From Ignavibacteriota bacterium (GTDB lineage: Bacteria > Bacteroidota > Ignavibacteria > Tepidaquicellales > Tepidaquicellaceae): a stretch of 64,000 nucleotides of DNA. Below, piece after piece: positions 15,887 to 24,711 of this stretch. The stretch spans positions 62,001 to 126,000 of the forward strand of contig JACREY010000022.1 in NCBI GenBank assembly GCA_016218085.1, given 5' to 3'. Every line of letters begins with the position of its first letter. The first letter of the stretch is position 1. The notes below the pieces were generated by a model, which worked only from the letters and a program-made list of their open reading frames with translations, was not told where the DNA came from and did not search any database. The translations under genes and the position numbers were made by a program.

Positions 15887-17984
15887 CTGCTCTCTTCTTT
15901 TCGTAGTCTGATATAACTTTATTCTCTACTTCTTTCGGTACTTCTTCATAATGAGAGAATTTTCTTGCATAATTTCCGCGTCCCTGTGTAAGTGAGCGAA
16001 GCTTTGATGAATATCCGCCCATTTCTGAAAGAGGAATCGTGCACTTGATCACCTGCAACCTGCCTTCTGCTTCCATTCCGAGAATTTTTCCTCTTCTGGA
16101 TGATACGTCACCGGATACGGCTCCCATAAACTCTTCAGGGAAATATATTTCTACCGTGTATATCGGCTCGAGTATCACAGGACTTGCTTCTTTGAATCCC
16201 TTCTTGAATGCCATCGATGCGGCAATCTTGAATGACATTTCGTCCGAGTCAACTGTATGGAAACTTCCGAAATGCAGAGTCGCCTTTACATCAATAACTT
16301 TACAGCCAATAAGCACGCCGCTTTCCATTGTTTCGATTATACCCTTCTCTACCGCAGGTATAAATCTTCCCGGTACGACACCACCGACAATAGCATTGAC
16401 AAATTCAAATCCCTGTCCGCGCGGCTGCGGCTCGAGCTTTATAACTACGTGACCAAACTGTCCCCTGCCGCCTGACTGCTTCTTGTGCTTGTATTCTATT
16501 TCAGGTACCATTCTCTTTATGGCTTCCCTGTACGGAATCTTCGGTTCGGATACGTCCACGTCAAGATTGAATTTCGTCTTCATTCTGGCGATGTGAGTAT
16601 TAATATGGATTTCGCCCTGTCCGTGTATTAGTGTCTGCTTGATATCTGTATCATATGATACTATGAATGTCGGGTCTTCTTCGTGAATTGAATGCAGCGC
16701 CTGCCCTAATTTATCTTCATCGCCTTTTCTTGTCGGCGAAATTGCAAGCGTCATATTCGGCTCGGGTAAAACAATCTTATCAAGTACTATCTGAGTTGAT
16801 TTTATGCAAAGAGTATTATTTGTATGAGTGTCTTTTAATTTCACAACCCCTGCTATATCTCCGCAGATTACTTCCGGCATCTCTTTTCTGTCTTTTCCGT
16901 TCATCGAATAAACCTGCGATAGTCTTTCCGACTTGCTGTTATTCGTATTTATCATATCCAGTCCCGGAGCAACTTTTCCCGAATATACCCTGAAAAACGA
17001 AAGTTCGCCTACGTTCTTCTCGGATACTGTCTTGAATACAAACATCACCGGGTCGCCGTTTGGGTTTGCCTTTAGTTCAACTTTTTCTTCGCTTCCTGCT
17101 CTGCTCACCATTTCCGGCTCTTTGTCAACCGGCGATTCGCAGTAATCCGAAATGTAATCAAGTATCGGTCTCACGCCAACATTGTTAGATGCAGATGTGC
17201 AGAATACGGGGAAAAGTTTTCTTTCCTTCATTCCCTTTTTCAGTCCTTCCACTATTTCACCTTCGCTCAGAGTCCCGTTTTCAAAAAACTTCTCCATCAA
17301 CGCTTCGTCTTCTTCTGCAATTGCTTCTACGAATTTCTGGTGGTATTCATCCGCAAGGTCCTTCTGGTCGGCGGGAATGTCTTCAATCTTGTATTCACCT
17401 TTGCCGTCTGTGTTGAACCTGTACATCTTCATCTTGATAACATCAATTACTTCATTAAATCCTATTCCGTGATTTACGGGATATGTGATTACGACTACCT
17501 CAGGTCCGAAACTCTCTCTCATCTGCGACAGCGTCTCGTCGAAGTTTGCATTTTCATGGTCAAGCTTGTTAACTATCAAAATAATGTTGTTCCTGTTTTC
17601 CTTTGTAAACTTGAAACAGGCTTCCGTCCCTACTTCTATACCCTTAAATGAATCCACAAGCAGTAAGGATGTATCCGTTACCCTTAATGCCGACTTCACT
17701 TCGCCTAAAAAGTCCATGTATCCGGGTGTGTCTATAATATTGAACTTCGAAACTTCGCCTTTTCCGTTTTTCCACATACAGTTCATCAGCGATGAATTTA
17801 TCGAAAGCTGCTTTTCGATTTCGTCTTTCCTGTAATCGCTAACCGTGTTTCCTTCTTCAATCTTTCCGAACCTCGTGGTTACTCCTGCTGCGTATAAAAT
17901 ACCCTCGGAAAGGATAGTTTTACCGCAGCCGCCGTGTCCTATGATGGAAAAATTTCTGATTTGTTCTGATTTATAATCAGCCAT
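15873..17984 (-). CDS. Elongation factor G-like GTPase (EF-G paralogue)
   Basis: A 703-residue translational GTPase with the five-domain EF-G layout. The P-loop is GHGGCGKT instead of the AHIDAGKTT of canonical EF-G, and switch II is DTPGYMDF instead of DTPGHVDF, so the catalytic His is replaced by Tyr. NKLD supplies the guanine specificity. Both changes are shared by the EF-G-2/FusA2-like subgroup, so this is a paralogue and another fusA is expected elsewhere. Domain IV/V motifs are present (KKQSGGRGQFGHVVIKLEPQ; FPEEFMGAVSGDVSSRRGKI). A strong AAGGAG ribosome-binding site sits upstream of the ATG. The precise role of this subgroup (ribosome recycling, stress or a ribosome-associated GTPase) is not established. 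Confidence 0.93.
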   Translation of the reverse strand: MADYKSEQIRNFSIIGHGGCGKTILSEGILYAAGVTTRFGKIEEGNTVSDYRKDEIEKQLSINSSLMNCMWKNGKGEVSKFNIIDTPGYMDFLGEVKSALRVTDTSLLLVDSFKGIEVGTEACFKFTKENRNNIILIVNKLDHENANFDETLSQMRESFGPEVVVITYPVNHGIGFNEVIDVIKMKMYRFNTDGKGEYKIEDIPADQKDLADEYHQKFVEAIAEEDEALMEKFFENGTLSEGEIVEGLKKGMKERKLFPVFCTSASNNVGVRPILDYISDYCESPVDKEPEMVSRAGSEEKVELKANPNGDPVMFVFKTVSEKNVGELSFFRVYSGKVAPGLDMINTNNSKSERLSQVYSMNGKDRKEMPEVICGDIAGVVKLKDTHTNNTLCIKSTQIVLDKIVLPEPNMTLAISPTRKGDEDKLGQALHSIHEEDPTFIVSYDTDIKQTLIHGQGEIHINTHIARMKTKFNLDVDVSEPKIPYREAIKRMVPEIEYKHKKQSGGRGQFGHVVIKLEPQPRGQGFEFVNAIVGGVVPGRFIPAVEKGIIETMESGVLIGCKVIDVKATLHFGSFHTVDSDEMSFKIAASMAFKKGFKEASPVILEPIYTVEIYFPEEFMGAVSGDVSSRRGKILGMEAEGRLQVIKCTIPLSEMGGYSSKLRSLTQGRGNYARKFSHYEEVPKEVENKVISDYEKKRAEENK

Positions 17985-18331
17985 AAAATATTCTCCTTAG
18001 AATTAGAATTTATTTATATATTATTTTAAATATTTAATTTTCTCAGCTAAAAAAGAGCACGAATAGTTAAAATAACAATACTTTTTACAAAATTAAAGCT
18101 AAATTCTCAGTGCAGAATCTATCATTTTTACCGCTTATTATTTACTTATCATTATTTTATAATTATATTGATATTTAAATAATATATAAATAAATTAATA
18201 TTATTTTGAATATTGAATGTTATTAAATTTGTCTTTCATCATTTAGAATAATTAAATTGGTAAAAGGTAAACTATTAATGTGATAAATATTATCGATTTT
18301 ACAATTCTCCTAACAATATAAAAAAAATAAA
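17985..18331. other. AT-rich divergent intergenic region
   Basis: These 347 bases separate the minus-strand EF-G-like gene from the plus-strand lipoprotein gene. They contain the EF-G ribosome-binding site (CTCCTT at 17991-17996 on the plus strand) and must hold both promoters. I see no further gene, hairpin or repeat that I can support. Confidence 0.6.
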
Positions 18332-18793
18332 ATGAAAAAATTGTTTGTTATTCTATTGTTATTGACGGTATTCTTTATTTCCGGATGTTCAAAGGATGAT
18401 TCTGTTAGTAATAATATCCTCCCCGGTGTTACACCTCAGGTCACTTTATTTTCAAAATCCGGTCTGTTAGACAGTATTTACTGCTCTGGTGTGAATTCTT
18501 ATAAAATCGATAATTTAGCTTCATTTAAAATTGACACCTCTAAAAAGTATGTTATTAATTATAAAGTAGATACAGACGCTAATGCACTTTTCGCCATAGC
18601 AAAAAATATTTATGGTGTTAGTTTTGATACGGTATTATATTGGAGGGATTTTCACGGTGCATCTTATATCGTAAACGACACTGTGAAACCCCTTATTTAT
18701 ATGAACAGTAATATGTTGAAATATATAATTGCAGTAAATGTTTTATACAAATACATCAGTATCAGGGATTTGAAAGTTATTATGCTTTACTGA
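18332..18793 (+). CDS. Small hypothetical lipoprotein
   Basis: A 153-residue protein. It has a textbook lipoprotein signal, MKKLFVILLLLTVFFISGC, in which Cys19 would be lipidated, followed by an acidic SKDDSVSNN linker that favours delivery to the outer membrane. The mature part is short, rich in beta-forming residues, with two to three Cys and no motif I recognise. It is monocistronic, in an AT-rich setting. The function is unknown. Confidence 0.75.
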   Translation: MKKLFVILLLLTVFFISGCSKDDSVSNNILPGVTPQVTLFSKSGLLDSIYCSGVNSYKIDNLASFKIDTSKKYVINYKVDTDANALFAIAKNIYGVSFDTVLYWRDFHGASYIVNDTVKPLIYMNSNMLKYIIAVNVLYKYISIRDLKVIMLY

Positions 18794-19056
18794 TAATTCT
18801 ATATCGCGAATTTTTCATGTTTTTAGAATTGAAATTTATATTGAAGAAAAAGATCACGTAACTGTTTTTTCAGTAAAATCTTCCCTCCTCGTCTCGGAGA
18901 GTCTCCTCGCTCTTTGAGGGACTCTCGTGAATTTCGCTCTCATTTAACATCTGAAATTTATCATTGACAATTTGAAAAAAATACCTTATATTATTATGGG
19001 TATTGTTCTTTAAAATATTCAATGCCGATTTTAGCCCAAAATCACTGAACGACAAC

Positions 19057-19090
19057 AAAACTGCAATCCGCCGCGGCGGACAACAGTTTT
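19057..19090. repeat. GC-rich two-part stem-loop
   Basis: The outer arms AAAACTG and CAGTTTT are perfect complements. Between them are symmetric CAA triplets and the self-complementary 14-mer TCCGCCGCGGCGGA. The GC-rich core is conspicuous in AT-rich surroundings. The flanks AACA and TTGTT extend the pairing, with a small bulge. Confidence 0.7.
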
Positions 19091-19122
19091 TATTGTTTCG
19101 ATTTTCCGGAATTGCACTATTT

Positions 19123-19150
19123 TTGCGCTTTTGAAACAGTAAAAGCGCAA
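19123..19150. repeat. Perfect 10-bp stem-loop
   Basis: TTGCGCTTTT, the loop GAAACAGT, then AAAAGCGCAA. The stem is perfect. No U run follows on either strand, so a rho-independent terminator is unlikely, although the stem contains its own T/A tract. Confidence 0.7.
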
Positions 19151-19287
19151 TTATTATGTAAAGTTAAACGGTTATCTATCTTTTTTCACAATTTTAATAT
19201 AATTATATTGCAATTTATGGATGGATTTTTTGAAATTTCTTGAAAATTTTATTTGTTTCAGAAAATATAGTAAATTAAATATCTTTT

Positions 19288-19836
19288 ATGCCGGTACAAT
19301 TGCCGATTACTACATATGGAATGGAAGTTCTGCGGAAAGAAACAAAAAAAGTGGAACAGATTGACACAAAATTTATCGAACTCGTAGATAATATGTTCTA
19401 TACTATGATTAATGCAAATGGTGTCGGACTGGCAGCTCCGCAAGTGAACAGCGACCTGTCACTGTGCCTGGTGGATATTTCCTGCATCGATGAATATAAG
19501 GATGTAAAACCGCTTATTTTGATTAATCCTGAGATTATTGAAATATACGGTGAAGAAACAATTGAGGAAGGTTGCCTGAGCATTCCTGATGTCAGAGCGG
19601 CTCTTACCAGACCCGATAAAATTTTCCTGAAATATAATGATTTTAATATGAATGAGATTAAAATCGAAATCGATGGCTTTCTTTCCCGCGTGGCACAGCA
19701 CGAAATTGACCACCTGCACGGGAAACTTTTTGTCGACTACCTGAATGATGATGAACTGAAAAAAGTCAAAAGCCAACTTAGAAGAATACAAAAAGGAAAA
19801 GCCGAAGCGGATTATCCGCTCTATGAGAACATTTAA
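19288..19836 (+). CDS. def: Peptide deformylase
   Basis: Removes the formyl group from the N-terminal Met of new proteins; metalloenzyme, cytoplasmic. At 182 residues it is of normal length. All three family motifs are present: GVGLAAPQV (motif I), EEGCLSIPD with the metal-binding Cys (motif II), and QHEIDHLHG with the HExxH metal-binding and catalytic residues (motif III). The fmt gene follows after 136 bases, so the formylation and deformylation enzymes are neighbours, as in many bacteria. The gap between them contains heptamer repeats and no terminator, so co-transcription is possible. Confidence 0.97.
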   Translation: MPVQLPITTYGMEVLRKETKKVEQIDTKFIELVDNMFYTMINANGVGLAAPQVNSDLSLCLVDISCIDEYKDVKPLILINPEIIEIYGEETIEEGCLSIPDVRAALTRPDKIFLKYNDFNMNEIKIEIDGFLSRVAQHEIDHLHGKLFVDYLNDDELKKVKSQLRRIQKGKAEADYPLYENI

Positions 19837-19839
19837 CAG

Positions 19840-19918
19840 AAAATGGAAAAAGGAAAATAGTAATAGCAGTAAACTGATTTATAAATGACCATTTTCCATT
19901 CTCCATTTTTCCATTTTC
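19840..19918. repeat. Facing heptamer arrays forming an inverted repeat
   Basis: Left arm: AAAATGG, AAAAAGG, AAAATAG (19840-19860). Right arm: CCATTTT, CCATTCT, CCATTTT, one extra T, then CCATTTT (19889-19917). The two arms can pair (GAAAATGGAAAAA with TTTTTCCATTTTC). They begin 3 bases after the def stop codon. Confidence 0.75.
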
Positions 19919-19972
19919 AATATTCATAGATTTGTTTTATTTAAAAATAAGGAAATAATAATTGATAAAAAA

Positions 19973-20896
19973 ATGAAGATTGTCTTTATGGGTACGCCGA
20001 AATTCGCAGTCCCCTCCCTCAAAATCCTTGTTGATAATAATTACATAATCCCTTTCGTGGTTACCGTTCCGGATAAGGAAAAAGGACGCGGACTTAAAAA
20101 GCAGTTTTCTGATGTTAAATTATTTGCGCTCGAAAATAATCTCCCTGTTCTCCAGCCCGAGAAGCTGAAAAATCCTGAATTTCTGAAAACCTTGCATGAT
20201 GCTAATCCTGATTTAATTGTGATAATCGCTTTTAGAATGCTCCCGAAAGAAGTGTATGCGTTCCCTCGACTCGGCTCTGTCAACGTTCACGCTTCCTATC
20301 TGCCGGAATACCGCGGCGCCGCTCCGATTAACCGCGCAATTATTAACGGTGAAAAGGAAACAGGTCTCACAACCTTCTTCCTCGAGGATAAGGCAGATAC
20401 GGGTAATATTATCCTTCAGCAGAAAGTTGAAATACTTGAAAAGGATAATGCAGGCACTCTGCACGATAAACTCTCCGTTCTGGGAGCAGAACTTCTTCTT
20501 AAATCACTTAAACTGATTGAAACAGGTAAATATGAATTGAAGGTTCAGGATGATTCTCTTGCAACAAAAGCACCTAAGATTTTCAAAGAGGACTGCCTGA
20601 TTGACTGGAAGAAACCATCTGAAGTAATACATAATCAGATACGCGGTCTCTCTCCCTATCCCGCGGCTTTCACACATATGAATGGCAAGGTCCTTAAAAT
20701 TTTTAAAAGCTGCAACACCGTTTTAAAATCTTCCTTAGAGCCGGGCAAAATCCTGATTGACGGAAAAAAATTATTTGTAAATACTGGGGATAACCTTCTC
20801 GAACTTCTGGAAATCCAGCTCGAAGGGAAAAAAAGAATCCCGTCCGGGGAATTCCTGAACGGGATTGATAAAAATTTATTGACTATGTTCGAATAG
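19973..20896 (+). CDS. fmt: Methionyl-tRNA formyltransferase
   Basis: Formylates initiator Met-tRNA using 10-formyl-tetrahydrofolate. The 307-residue protein starts MKIVFMGTPKFAVPSL, the usual N-terminus. It carries the formyl-transferase core HASYLPEYRGAAPINRAI, with the catalytic Asn/His/Asp set represented by NVHASYLP and EDKADTG, and the C-terminal tRNA-binding domain (IRGLSPYPAAFTHMNGKVLKI). It lies downstream of def on the same strand. Its stop is 25 bases from the end of a convergent gene, with no clear terminator between. Confidence 0.97.
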   Translation: MKIVFMGTPKFAVPSLKILVDNNYIIPFVVTVPDKEKGRGLKKQFSDVKLFALENNLPVLQPEKLKNPEFLKTLHDANPDLIVIIAFRMLPKEVYAFPRLGSVNVHASYLPEYRGAAPINRAIINGEKETGLTTFFLEDKADTGNIILQQKVEILEKDNAGTLHDKLSVLGAELLLKSLKLIETGKYELKVQDDSLATKAPKIFKEDCLIDWKKPSEVIHNQIRGLSPYPAAFTHMNGKVLKIFKSCNTVLKSSLEPGKILIDGKKLFVNTGDNLLELLEIQLEGKKRIPSGEFLNGIDKNLLTMFE

Positions 20897-20921
20897 TTTT
20901 CTTCAGCTTCTGTTTCTTGCC

Positions 20922-22559
20922 TTAAAACTTCACTTCGACCCTAACAAGCTCGTTTCCTTTTGTTACTGCAAATGTTGCCGTCAACGTTTTTTCATCGAAC
21001 TTGTAAAAGTTCAATGCACTGTATTCACCTGTCAGCGGCTTGTTTCCGTAGTATAATCTTTGTGTATTTATATAACTGTCTTTGCTTATGCTTTTTGCAC
21101 AGATGTAAAGAGGTTTTCCTTTTACAAGGTTAATTTCCTGAATGTAATCGAATTCATCGCTCTTGCCTCCATTCCAGTAAACAATTGAATAGTATTCCTC
21201 GAAATTCCTGTTTCCGTTGACGATGTATGCAAAGTTTCCTTTTGAATCTGAAAGCAGGTATTCCGGTGACATGTAACTTATTGCCTGTAGTCCGTCGTAT
21301 GGTCCATAGTTTTTTCCGTCAATGTTTATGAAATATTTGTCCTTGACCTTTGTTTCATAATTACCGTACTGCGCGGTTATGTAAGCGAGTCTGCCGTCTT
21401 GTAAAAGCTCGGCAGAGACAAGATTATTTTTGCTGATATTAATTTCTTCATCCCCTTTTACTATTACGGATTTGTTTTCATTTATTAATCCTGTATATAA
21501 AAGATTTCCGTCGGACATCTCTTTAACGCTAAATATCGACTGATAACGCTTGCCTTCGTTTCCGTCAAATACTATAAATGATTCGTACTCTTCGGATTTC
21601 TTTTTCTTTTCGCTTGCAATGAAATACATTTTGTTGTCTTTTGTAAACCCGAGATTATAAACTCCGCCCGAATATGTTTTGCTCAAAACCTTGTCACCGC
21701 GCATTATTCTCTGCGGTGAGGCATCCGCGAATTCATCGGTTGCAATGTAATACACTTCCCCTTTATTATCCAGAATAAGATTATAGACATAAGAAAAAGG
21801 TTTGAAATGCCTGTCATTATATACAACAAATGCTCCGCCTGAATTCATAAAGCTCCCTGTATCCTTTGCCGTGTATGCAAAATTACCTTTCGAATCTGAT
21901 ATGAAATTATATGCTTCTATATCCGCATAATGCTTCTGCTCGCTTTCGCCGATTACCAGGCAGGCAAAACCATCGGACTTTGCAATATAATATGGCTTCC
22001 CTGCTTTTGTGAATCCGATTTTTCCGATTGGCTCTCCTTCGTACGGTATTTTTCCGAATTCGCAAAGAACTATTTCATTATATTCCTTTCCTTTTGAAAA
22101 GCTTCCGCCTTTAAAATCATAACTTGTGATAAAAGCTTTACCCTTATCGTTGCAAAGGAAATATATTTTTCCGGCATTAAAAGCAAGCTCAGAACTTATG
22201 TATTCGTATTGCAGTTCCTGCTTTCCGTTTCTTAAAAAATAGTAGTTGTAGGTTGTATCGTTTATTTTCTTGTTTGCAGTCGTATAGTAATTTCCGTTCT
22301 CATCAAAAACAGCGGAGAAATAATCGATGTAGTCATACCAGTCCGTATTTCCTTTGTTGCTCATAACCATGTTTCCCGGATTTCTTGTAGAATCATAAAC
22401 CATATAAAGATATGTTCCGGTTTTTTCGTCATAGGTGAAAGAATAGGGATCAGCTTCATTAATGTTTTCAAATTTTACCAGCGTCTTTTCAGATATAACC
22501 TGTGAATTTACTGCAAAAGGAAGAATAATCATCAAAAATAAAAAGAATGCGTTTTTCAT
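20922..22559 (-). CDS. Secreted hypothetical protein with propeller-like repeats
   Basis: A 545-residue protein with a signal peptide (MKNAFFLFLMIILPFAVNSQ), so exported. The body shows recurring strand-rich segments of about 40-50 residues with patterns such as DNKGEVYYIATD, DSKGNFAYTAKD, DSKGNFAYIVNG and KDNKMYFIASEKK. These suggest a beta-propeller or WG-like repeat fold. There is no T9SS tail (it ends VTKGNELVRVEVKF) and no catalytic motif I recognise. Periplasmic location is the simplest inference. The gene is monocistronic, convergent with fmt, and divergent from the next lipoprotein gene. The function is unknown. Confidence 0.75.
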   Translation of the reverse strand: MKNAFFLFLMIILPFAVNSQVISEKTLVKFENINEADPYSFTYDEKTGTYLYMVYDSTRNPGNMVMSNKGNTDWYDYIDYFSAVFDENGNYYTTANKKINDTTYNYYFLRNGKQELQYEYISSELAFNAGKIYFLCNDKGKAFITSYDFKGGSFSKGKEYNEIVLCEFGKIPYEGEPIGKIGFTKAGKPYYIAKSDGFACLVIGESEQKHYADIEAYNFISDSKGNFAYTAKDTGSFMNSGGAFVVYNDRHFKPFSYVYNLILDNKGEVYYIATDEFADASPQRIMRGDKVLSKTYSGGVYNLGFTKDNKMYFIASEKKKKSEEYESFIVFDGNEGKRYQSIFSVKEMSDGNLLYTGLINENKSVIVKGDEEINISKNNLVSAELLQDGRLAYITAQYGNYETKVKDKYFINIDGKNYGPYDGLQAISYMSPEYLLSDSKGNFAYIVNGNRNFEEYYSIVYWNGGKSDEFDYIQEINLVKGKPLYICAKSISKDSYINTQRLYYGNKPLTGEYSALNFYKFDEKTLTATFAVTKGNELVRVEVKF

Positions 22560-22726
22560 ATTAAGTTATAGTTAAATTAATTATTAAGCAATTAAGTGAA
22601 ATTAGATTCTTGTTTCAATACATAATGGTAATACTAATTTTGCATATAATAGTTCCTGAGGATTAAACCTTTTGAAATTTTATTTTGTCTATAAATAAAA
22701 CTTTACAAACTAAAAATATTTCAGTC

Positions 22727-23692
22727 ATGAAAAAAATAGTAAATTATTCTGCAGTAGCACTCGTTTTTCTCTTATCAATTTTCTTATCGAGCTGCAACAA
22801 AGACAACTCAGTCGAGCCCACAGAACTTACAGACGAACAGTTTATGCAACTGGTGATAAACAGCGGATACAGCGGGACAGTAACTGATGAAGACAATTTA
22901 ATGTCTCAGGAAATTTCTGACCTTGACACAGGGGCAGTTTCCGATGACGGTGGTTCATTATCCCCTATCGATACACTGAAGAAATGGGGAAGAAAAATCA
23001 CCGGGGTAAATGTTAATTATCAGATTACGGGAAATGATTCTCTGAAATATATTGCAGTAACAAGAACTATTTCAGGTAATTATATAATTATCGGTTATGT
23101 TGGCGGTGTCTTGCAAACAATTACCAAGCCTTATAAAGAAGTACTGAACAGAAATATAGTTTTTAAAAGAATTGACAGAAGCCCGAAGCCGAGATATAAC
23201 TGGAGAGTTTATCAGGTGTCAAATTTGAGTGGAGGAACTACCGAACCTCAGGTAGGCAGCCAGCACGAGCAGATTAACAAGGTTGAAGTTTATAAAAACG
23301 GTGCTTCAACGCCGGCTTACACTATCATAGGACCCGAATTCCAGAATTCATACTGGACGACTATGAGATTCGGCGGCGCAGGAATCCCGGTATTCAGCAG
23401 AGGCGACCAGGTACACGTTAAAATTTATGTTAATTCAACATCACCAACTCCGAACGATATAGTAGCCTTCCACTGGGCAAGAAATTCATTCGGATTCCAC
23501 AGAGTGCCCTTTGCGTATGAAGGAATGAGCGGAACTGACAGAGTATACTCAAAGACATATACAATTTATAATCAGCACAAGTATGGAAATCATAATGCCT
23601 ACTTCAGTGCATCGACTCACGAATCGCTCTATGATGATGATGTGACTAAATTTGCATCTACTGAAGTCGGGATACCATACAGAATCCAATAA
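22727..23692 (+). CDS. Hypothetical lipoprotein
   Basis: The protein is 321 residues from the ATG at 22727. I prefer this start over an in-frame ATG at 22685 because it places a proper lipoprotein signal at the N-terminus (MKKIVNYSAVALVFLLSIFLSSC, lipid on Cys23), followed by NKDNSVEPTELTDEQ. The mature protein has an acidic N-terminal segment and a beta-rich C-terminal part (from about residue 190, with several Trp, Tyr and His residues: WTTMRFGGAGIPVFSRGDQVHVKIY). I recognise no family. A strong terminator follows 16 bases after the stop. It is probably periplasm- or outer-membrane-anchored; the role is unknown. Confidence 0.75.
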   Translation: MKKIVNYSAVALVFLLSIFLSSCNKDNSVEPTELTDEQFMQLVINSGYSGTVTDEDNLMSQEISDLDTGAVSDDGGSLSPIDTLKKWGRKITGVNVNYQITGNDSLKYIAVTRTISGNYIIIGYVGGVLQTITKPYKEVLNRNIVFKRIDRSPKPRYNWRVYQVSNLSGGTTEPQVGSQHEQINKVEVYKNGASTPAYTIIGPEFQNSYWTTMRFGGAGIPVFSRGDQVHVKIYVNSTSPTPNDIVAFHWARNSFGFHRVPFAYEGMSGTDRVYSKTYTIYNQHKYGNHNAYFSASTHESLYDDDVTKFASTEVGIPYRIQ

Positions 23693-23708
23693 CTAATCCC
23701 GTAACCCC

Positions 23709-23742
23709 AAAAAAGCCCGCATAAAAGCGGGCTTTTTTTTTA
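23709..23742 (+). terminator. Rho-independent terminator
   Basis: AAAAAAGCCCGC, the loop ATAAAA, then GCGGGCTTTTTTTTT: a perfect GC-rich stem and a long U tract, just downstream of the lipoprotein gene. Confidence 0.95.
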
Positions 23743-23874
23743 TTTTATTTTTCTTCTGTATAGATTTGTGCAATTTAAAAACCATAGAATAAACAAATAA
23801 TATTCAGTAAATTTAATAATATTCGGAATATTAAAATGTACTAAATAATATTTGAAAAGAAAGAATTCGATTAA

Positions 23875-24711
23875 ATGATAAATTACACTGTAAACTTTTT
23901 TGAGCTTGAAATTCTTAAAATCAAAGATATTAAACTTCACGAAACTACGGAATATAACAGGCTGAGAAATGTATATGACAGGATTGCCGGCAGTAAGCAC
24001 CTTTTGAATCCTGTGATTGTAGGAAGATACAATAAAGACCTGATATTGATTGACGGAGCAAACAGACTAAGTACACTGAAGGAAATCGGCTGTAAACTTG
24101 CTATTGCTCAGGTAATAGATTACAGAAATAGCAAGATTAAACTCAAGAGATGGCATCATCTTGTTTATGGTTTGGATCTGAATCAATTAACTGCAATTTG
24201 CGATAATCTTGGATTAAATTATAATTCTGTTGCACATAAAGTCGGCTCAAAAACACTTAAAGAGAATTTCAATTATATTCTTGCCTCGGATATAAATAAA
24301 AATAAATCCCTATTAATCGGACTTCCGAAAAATTTCAGGAAGATGATTGAGACTTTAAATTTGTTTACAAAATCGTATTTTAACGTTTACAGTTTTGACA
24401 GGTCTGAAGAGGAAATCACAATCAGCGACCTCAGGAAATATACGAGAAAAGAAGGAACTCTCATTGAGTTTCCTTGTTTTACAAAAAAGCAGATTGTTCA
24501 GATTGCTGACAATCACGACAGGGTACCGGCTGGCATAACCAGGCACATACTCGACAACAGGGTTTTACACGTGCGATATGAACTTGAAAAGCTGAAAGAC
24601 GACAGGAATATTGAAAAACTTCAGACAGAACTTGAAAAATATTTAATAAGCAAAATAGATAAAAACAAAGTAAGGCAGTACCGCGAATCCGTTATAGTCT
24701 TCGACGAATAA
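23875..24711 (+). CDS. ParB-fold protein resembling SbnI/SerK free-serine kinases
   Basis: A 278-residue cytoplasmic protein. The N-terminal 85 residues have the ParB/sulfiredoxin fold signature: IKDIKLHETTEYNRL, then LNPVIVGRYNKDLILIDGANR (split here by the variable loop), then LSTLKEIGCKLAIAQVIDY. The C-terminal part contains VPAGITRHILDNRVLHV and ends with a conserved-looking RQYRESVIVFDE. From memory, the HETxE motif, the DGxxR loop and the VPAGxTR block match SbnI of staphylococci and SerK of Thermococcus. Those two are ParB-superfamily enzymes that phosphorylate free L-serine to O-phosphoserine. A helix-turn-helix typical of chromosomal ParB is not evident. The next gene begins on the base after its stop codon, so it is translated with lolC/E. 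Function is inferred; a regulator is the alternative. Confidence 0.65.
   Translation: MINYTVNFFELEILKIKDIKLHETTEYNRLRNVYDRIAGSKHLLNPVIVGRYNKDLILIDGANRLSTLKEIGCKLAIAQVIDYRNSKIKLKRWHHLVYGLDLNQLTAICDNLGLNYNSVAHKVGSKTLKENFNYILASDINKNKSLLIGLPKNFRKMIETLNLFTKSYFNVYSFDRSEEEITISDLRKYTRKEGTLIEFPCFTKKQIVQIADNHDRVPAGITRHILDNRVLHVRYELEKLKDDRNIEKLQTELEKYLISKIDKNKVRQYRESVIVFDE

Larger units (their letters stand above)
18794..19287. other. Gene-free region with three stem-loops
   Basis: This 494-base stretch upstream of def contains no convincing gene; a 62-codon minus-strand frame across the first hairpin looks fortuitous. Three inverted repeats stand out. One is at 18897-18926 (GAGAGTCTCCTC versus GAGGGACTCTC). 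One is at 19057-19090 (AAAACTG, CAA, the perfect palindrome TCCGCCGCGGCGGA, CAA, CAGTTTT). One is at 19123-19150 (TTGCGCTTTT, an 8-base loop, AAAAGCGCAA). None has a U tract directly after it. They could be small dispersed repeats or parts of an RNA. The last about 130 bases are plain AT-rich sequence and probably hold the def promoter. Confidence 0.6.

Noticed and set aside
18870-19058. 62-codon minus-strand reading frame
   Set aside because: It runs across a hairpin, has no ribosome-binding site that I can see and no recognisable protein features. It is more likely chance openness in a non-coding region.
22685-23692. Longer start for the lipoprotein at 22685
   Set aside because: It would place 14 residues before the lipoprotein signal peptide; the ATG at 22727 gives a normal signal.
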